DNA of 64,000 bases from Burkholderia pyrrocinia. Its GTDB lineage: Bacteria > Pseudomonadota > Gammaproteobacteria > Burkholderiales > Burkholderiaceae. Under the pieces are notes generated by a model that was not told the origin of the DNA, did not search any database, and worked only from the letters and a program-made list of their open reading frames with translations. The DNA lies in assembly GCF_018417535.1 (NCBI RefSeq), contig NZ_CP070978.1, positions 2,108,001 to 2,172,000 on the forward strand, in the 5' to 3' direction. Shown here piece after piece: positions 59,677-64,000 of the stretch. Position numbers and translations under genes: made by a program. Positions within the stretch are counted from its first letter, which is position 1. Every line of letters starts with the position of its first letter.

Positions 59677-62600
59677 TTACGGCAACGACTGCAACATCGC
59701 TTCGGCGAACCTGGCAATGCGGCCCATGCCCGCCGTTGTTGCAACTTCGCATGCGCGCCGGCACGCGGCCAGCGCGGCCACGCCGCCGCATCGCGGATCG
59801 GCCTGACGCAAGTACTCGCACTTCTTCAGCAGCAGCTGTGCTTCGTAATACCGTTCTCCGGTCGACTCGCACCATGCGAGGCAATGCTCGATCTGCGCGA
59901 GCGCGGCGTGGTAGTCGCCGCGCCCGGCATCCAGCTCGGCAAGCAACGACGCGTAGTAGCTCAGCCCGAGCAGGCCGCCCGACTGCCGCTGCGCATCGAG
60001 ATGCGCGACGACGCCCGCGCGATCCCCTTGCGCCCACGCATGAATGATCGCGGCGTAGTGCCCGACCGCGCGCAGCCGATGCACCTCCGACAGACGGAGA
60101 ATCGCTTCCGACAGCGTGCGGGCCGCGTCGCGATCGCCCGCCAGCTGGTGCATGCGTGCGAGGTACATCATCGTGACGCCGAGCGTCGGCAAATGGTCGA
60201 GGCAGGTCGCGCAATACACCGCGTCGCGCGCCATCGCGAGCGCGGCCTGCGGATCGTCGTCCATGCACCAGCGCACGCTCGCGAGCGACGCCATCGTCCA
60301 GGCACGCGTATCGAGCCCCAGGAGGCGCCGATGGTCCACGTCGCGCCGCACGTCGTAGCCGGCCAGCACCGCGTCGAACGCGGCGCGGGCGCGTGCATAG
60401 TCGCCGTCGACCCACAGGCTCATGCCGCGCATCGCGTCCGCCGCGACCTGAACGCCGGCATCGCCGCGCTCGGTCGCGAGCGTGTCGAGCCGCATGCCGA
60501 TCCCGCGCACGGTGGAGCGATCGCCGGCGACGTGGTAGTAGGTCGACAGCGTCCATAGCGCGCTGATCTCGAGCTCCGGGTCGTCGAGCGTCTGCATCTG
60601 CCGCAACAGTTGCTCCGCATGCTCGCGCACCTGCGGATCCGCCCAGCCGAACCGTGCCATCGTCGCGTGCGTCAACGTGGCGCGGATGCGCGCGCTGTCG
60701 TGCTCGCGTTGCGCGTAGTCGGCATTGCCGAGCCAGTCGAACACGGACTGCCCGTAGCGGATTGCGTCGTCGTACCGGGAACGTTCGAGTGCGCGGCGCG
60801 CCGCGTCGATGCCGTGGGCGATCGCGTCGGCGAAGGCACCCGCGCGCGCGAAGTGCCCGGCGACGCCGAACGCATGCGCACCGGCGCCGCGATCGGCTTG
60901 CGCGACCAGCGCGCGGCCGACGCGTGCGTGGTTGCCGCGCCGCACGGCGGGCGGCATCGATTCATACGCCGCATCGCGAATCAACGCGTGGCGGAACGAA
61001 TAGAACACGCGATCGCGGCGATGTTGCGCGTACACGATCCGCTCTTCGAGCAGCAGCCGCAGATGCGCGTCGAGCGTGGCCCGATCATGCGGCGATGCAT
61101 CGGCGAGCAGTCGCGCATCCACCTCGAGCCCGATGGTCGCGGCGAGCTGCGCGGTGTCGCGCGCGTCGTCGATCCGGTCGAACGCGAGCCCGAGCATGCC
61201 GCCCAGGCTGAGCGGAAGCGGATAAGGGTCCGTTGCCCGCAGCCCGGCGAGCGAGCCGTCCGCGCCGCTCATCATCAGCTCGCGCGCAACGGCCTCGATG
61301 AACAGCGGGATGCCCGCCGTGCGACGGGCAAGCTGGTCGAGCCAGGCCGGATCGAGCACGCCCTGGCCCAGACACGCAGAAATCAGGCGCTGCGCGTCGT
61401 CGCTCGGCAGGCGGCGCAGCACCAGGCGTTCGGTCGCGCCGCGCCAGCGCCCGAGCTTGTCGGGGCGCGACGTGAACACGATGCCGAGCGCCGCTGCGCG
61501 CGGCGAGCGCTGCAGGTACGCAAGAAAGTCCTCGGTCGAGCGATCGATCCACTGGACGTCCTCGACCACGAGCAGTACCGGAGCGCCGTTGCCGAGCGAC
61601 ACGATCAGTTGCCCGAGGACGTCGAACAGCGCGTGCTGTTCGCGCGCACTCGACCACAGAAGCCCCTTCGCATCGCAGGGCAGGCCCAGCCAGGTCGCGA
61701 GCGCGACACGGGCCGCCGCGTGATCGCATTCGAGCGGCGCGATCATGGTGTCGATCGCCGCGAGCGCGGGACCGGCCGGGCTGTCGGCGTCGATATGCCA
61801 ATGCGCGCCGATAAATCGCAGGATCGGAAACAGCGCATGATTCTCCCGCTCGGGCAGGCACCCGCAATGCGCGAAGGCGTGGCCCTGGATCCGGACGGCC
61901 TCGCACAGCTCGTGCACGAGGCGCGACTTGCCGATTCCCGCGTCGCCGACGACGAGCCGCGGCACGCCGCGCGGCGCAGGCTCGCCGCGCAGCACGCGAC
62001 CATGTCGCGCGAGCGTCTCCTGCCACGCGCGCAACAGCGCGTCGAGCTCACGCGCGCGGCCGACCATCGGCGCCCGCATACCGGCATCGAGCGAATCGAA
62101 CGGCGTATCGGCACGACGCTCGCCGAGCAATTCATGAACCGGCTGCGGCACGAGGCCCGCCCGCGCCAGCCGCAACGAGGTCGGCCGATAGTCGGCATGC
62201 CGTTCGAGCGCGAGCCGCGCATCGTCACTGATCAGGATCTGCCCGGGCCCGGCAAGCCGCAGCAGCCGCGCCGCCGCGGCGGGCGTCGATATGCCCGACA
62301 TGCGCGATGCATGTGCGAGCACTTGCCCGACGTGAATCGCGGCGGCCACTTCGACGCGCCAGCGTTCGCCACCGGCGTGGCCGCCGGCCGCCGCCGGCAC
62401 CGGCAGCCGTACGCGCTCCGCCACCCGCGCCATGTCGAGTGCCGCGCGCGCCGCCCGGCGCGCCGGCCGGTCGATGTCGCCTCGCAGGCCGAAATGGAAC
62501 AGCAGCGTGTCGCCGAGCCGTCCGTCGACCTGCGCGCCATAACCGACGGCGATGTCGACGCACTTCGTCAGCCATTGCTCCTCGTAGCCGTCGAGCAAGT

Positions 62601-63720
62601 CGCCGTGTTCGGTTCCGGCGCGGCGTCGCCGGCCCTCTCCGGTGATCGTCACGCAACAGCACAACGTGGTGATCTGCCGGTACTCGCCAACCGTTGCGAC
62701 CGTCTCGCTGCCCGGCGCGAACGGGGGCGGACGCGTCTGCCCGCTTGCGCGGCTGGCATCGAACTGTCCGACGAGCGCGGCGAAGTTGAGCGCGCGAAAC
62801 GGCTCCGCGAGTTCGTCGGCCGACGCGGCGCGCTGTTCCGGATTCTTGTTCAGCGCGCGCCGCAATACCGAGCCGAGCGGATGCGACGCGATCGACGGAG
62901 GAAGCGCGACATCCACCGGGCTGAGCTGCTGATAGAGAATGTCGGCCACGCTCGCACCGTGCATGACGACATTGCCCGTCAGGCATTCGATCACGATCAG
63001 GCCCCATGCATACAGGTCGCTCCTGGGCGTCGGCGGCTCGTTGCGCAATTGCTCGGGCGCGCAATAGGGCGGCGAGCCGAGCACCTCGGTCGCCAGCGTC
63101 GAGGTCTGGCGCGCGATGTCTTCCGTGCCGGGCAACAACGCGCCGATGCCGAAATCGAGGAGCTTCGCGTGCGGCCCGTCGTCGGCCGTCGTGATCGCGA
63201 TGTTCTGCGGCTTCAGGTCCCGATGCACGATGCCCCGCCGATGCGCGGCCGCAAGCGCGTCGAGCACCTCCGTCATCAGCCGGCCCGTGTCGACGGCCGA
63301 CAGCGGCCCCTGCGCCGCGAGCCGGTCGCGCAAGGTCGAGCCCTGCACCAGCTCGAATACGGCGAACAGCCGGCCGTCGGGCGCTTCCCCCTTGTCCAGC
63401 AACGCCACGATGTTCGGGTGCCGCAGCGCCTCGCACAGGCTCGTCTCGCGCTGGAAGCGCGCACGCTGGCGCGCGCGCTCCGTCGCGGTCCGCGCGGCGT
63501 CATCCCGCATCAGCTTGATCGCGACGCCTTGTCCCGTCTCGCCGCAGGTCGCGCGAAACACCACGCCATTGCCGCCTTCGCCGAGCAGCGAGCCGAGCCG
63601 GTAATGCCACTTGCCGGCAAGCTCCGCGAAAGGCGCGGCGGGCTGCCGGGGTTCAAGTGCTTCCGGCACGACGGGCGCACGGGACGCGGTCGGCAACACG
63701 GCCGGTTCTCCCGTGTTCAC
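59677..63720 (-). CDS. TOMM-system kinase/cyclase fusion protein with AAA ATPase and helical repeats
   Basis: A 1347-residue protein from the GTG at 63720, which overlaps the preceding stop by four bases (GTGA). Domains: Ser/Thr kinase, about residues 40-310 (LGEGGNGVVF loop, Lys69, HRDLKPQN at 166-173, DFG at 189-191, APEQ); class III cyclase-like domain, about 345-535; AAA/STAND ATPase with Walker A GDAGIGKS (592-599) and Walker B VLLVVEDVQWID (about 715-726); then tetratricopeptide-like helices to the end. In the cyclase domain the second metal Asp is kept (RLGDTLLFHFG, Asp404) but the first is Cys (TTLCCCVTITG). It probably senses a signal and controls the cluster. It ends 33 bases before precursor B. 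Confidence 0.9.
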   Translation of the reverse strand: MNTGEPAVLPTASRAPVVPEALEPRQPAAPFAELAGKWHYRLGSLLGEGGNGVVFRATCGETGQGVAIKLMRDDAARTATERARQRARFQRETSLCEALRHPNIVALLDKGEAPDGRLFAVFELVQGSTLRDRLAAQGPLSAVDTGRLMTEVLDALAAAHRRGIVHRDLKPQNIAITTADDGPHAKLLDFGIGALLPGTEDIARQTSTLATEVLGSPPYCAPEQLRNEPPTPRSDLYAWGLIVIECLTGNVVMHGASVADILYQQLSPVDVALPPSIASHPLGSVLRRALNKNPEQRAASADELAEPFRALNFAALVGQFDASRASGQTRPPPFAPGSETVATVGEYRQITTLCCCVTITGEGRRRRAGTEHGDLLDGYEEQWLTKCVDIAVGYGAQVDGRLGDTLLFHFGLRGDIDRPARRAARAALDMARVAERVRLPVPAAAGGHAGGERWRVEVAAAIHVGQVLAHASRMSGISTPAAAARLLRLAGPGQILISDDARLALERHADYRPTSLRLARAGLVPQPVHELLGERRADTPFDSLDAGMRAPMVGRARELDALLRAWQETLARHGRVLRGEPAPRGVPRLVVGDAGIGKSRLVHELCEAVRIQGHAFAHCGCLPERENHALFPILRFIGAHWHIDADSPAGPALAAIDTMIAPLECDHAAARVALATWLGLPCDAKGLLWSSAREQHALFDVLGQLIVSLGNGAPVLLVVEDVQWIDRSTEDFLAYLQRSPRAAALGIVFTSRPDKLGRWRGATERLVLRRLPSDDAQRLISACLGQGVLDPAWLDQLARRTAGIPLFIEAVARELMMSGADGSLAGLRATDPYPLPLSLGGMLGLAFDRIDDARDTAQLAATIGLEVDARLLADASPHDRATLDAHLRLLLEERIVYAQHRRDRVFYSFRHALIRDAAYESMPPAVRRGNHARVGRALVAQADRGAGAHAFGVAGHFARAGAFADAIAHGIDAARRALERSRYDDAIRYGQSVFDWLGNADYAQREHDSARIRATLTHATMARFGWADPQVREHAEQLLRQMQTLDDPELEISALWTLSTYYHVAGDRSTVRGIGMRLDTLATERGDAGVQVAADAMRGMSLWVDGDYARARAAFDAVLAGYDVRRDVDHRRLLGLDTRAWTMASLASVRWCMDDDPQAALAMARDAVYCATCLDHLPTLGVTMMYLARMHQLAGDRDAARTLSEAILRLSEVHRLRAVGHYAAIIHAWAQGDRAGVVAHLDAQRQSGGLLGLSYYASLLAELDAGRGDYHAALAQIEHCLAWCESTGERYYEAQLLLKKCEYLRQADPRCGGVAALAACRRACEVATTAGMGRIARFAEAMLQSLP

Positions 63721-64000
63721 GAGTAGTGGACGACCGGGTCCGGCGCCGGACGATGCACGCCGATACGCAACTGGACGCCCGGCACCGACTGGCATTCGAG
63801 ATGCTCGCCGCGCATGACGCGGAACGGAAAATCGCCGAACCGGACGCCGCCGCGCCGGCGCTCGACGAGCTGGCTCGCGTCCAGCCCCGGCTGGGCCGCG
63901 AACTGGCTCCGGGCACGGTGAATCTGCACGTTGACATGGGACGTATCGATGCCGAGCATGCGCGCCAGCCGGTCGAGTTCGATCCAGCCTTGCGTGGCGG
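63717..64000 (-). CDS. C-terminal part of a winged-helix-like protein (5' end outside window)
   Basis: Ninety-four codons are visible, open to the window edge: ATQGWIELDRLARMLGIDTS, then HVNVQIHRARSQFAAQPGLD, ending GVHRPAPDPVVHYS. The first part looks like a helix-turn-helix of the type found at the C-terminus of FHA-domain proteins beside TOMM kinase/cyclase genes, but the FHA domain itself would lie outside. The stop overlaps the GTG of the kinase gene, so both are translated together. The identity is an inference. Confidence 0.55.
   Translation of the reverse strand, partial: ATQGWIELDRLARMLGIDTSHVNVQIHRARSQFAAQPGLDASQLVERRRGGVRFGDFPFRVMRGEHLECQSVPGVQLRIGVHRPAPDPVVHYS

Noticed and set aside
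60610..63726. 1038-codon open frame antisense to the kinase/cyclase gene
   Set aside because: Typical high-GC shadow: Arg-rich translation, no ribosome site and no recognisable domain, while the opposite strand encodes complete kinase, cyclase and ATPase motifs.
1..64000. CRISPR arrays, tRNA, rRNA or phage attachment sites
   Set aside because: No regularly spaced repeats, no cloverleaf-like sequences and no integrase other than IS transposases were recognised by eye.

Overview
The window comes from a high-GC betaproteobacterium, almost certainly Burkholderia and probably the cepacia complex. The reasons are very strong third-position GC, the pcaIJBDC-pcaK plus pobA arrangement, an aidA/PixA-type gene, a vgrG-DUF4123-DUF3304-DUF2235 type VI secretion island, and a BMA_0021/BMA_0022-type TOMM (thiazole/oxazole-modified microcin) cluster. 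No rRNA, tRNA, CRISPR array or replication origin was recognised.

Positions 1-17.4 kb look accessory. On the minus strand lie the end-truncated gene of a sugar-type ABC binding protein, a Gfo/Idh/MocA dehydrogenase, an SDR, a zinc alcohol dehydrogenase without the usual structural-zinc cysteines, and a LysR regulator. Divergent from LysR is a plus-strand run: hydroxyquinol-type intradiol dioxygenase, Dabb protein, a twice-frameshifted YciI-like pseudogene, FMN reductase, amidohydrolase, an IolE-like TIM barrel and maleylacetate reductase. Dioxygenase plus reductase form a hydroxyquinol to maleylacetate to 3-oxoadipate route. From 11.5 to 17 kb there is IS-driven decay: an IS3-family element with a broken orfA, a GNAT gene, a GntR regulator with a DAACS carboxylate transporter, a truncated IS3/IS407-like remnant, and the N-terminal stump of an AbrB/MazE-type gene.

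From 17.4 kb the sequence looks like chromosome backbone. It carries a LysE exporter; the protocatechuate branch of the 3-oxoadipate pathway (pcaK, pcaC, pcaD, pcaB, pcaJ, pcaI, without pcaGH or pcaF) and pobA with a divergent LysR gene; folE with a FolM-like SDR; serine acetyltransferase; a universal stress protein; an FNR-type regulator; and the divergent argP/exporter pair. At 33.7-39.7 kb is a type VI secretion orphan vgrG island with a Tle1-like lipase, a DUF3304 lipoprotein and a DUF4123 adaptor.

Positions 40-53 kb hold an aldo/keto reductase and a catabolic cluster: GMC oxidoreductase, a 2,4'-dihydroxyacetophenone-dioxygenase-like cupin, an MFS importer, alcohol dehydrogenase, SDR, porin and aldehyde dehydrogenase, with three related FeaR-like AraC regulators. 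If the cupin makes 4-hydroxybenzoate, the product would feed PobA and the pca enzymes. Then come a cytochrome b561, an amino-acid permease and aidA.

The right end (56.6 kb to the edge) is a RiPP system read on the minus strand. In transcription order it has an edge-truncated wing-helix-like protein, a kinase/cyclase/ATPase fusion, two precursor-like peptides of which only one has a Cys-rich core, an internal intrinsic terminator, and a fused cyclodehydratase (E1-like plus YcaO). It is the most interesting part of the window.
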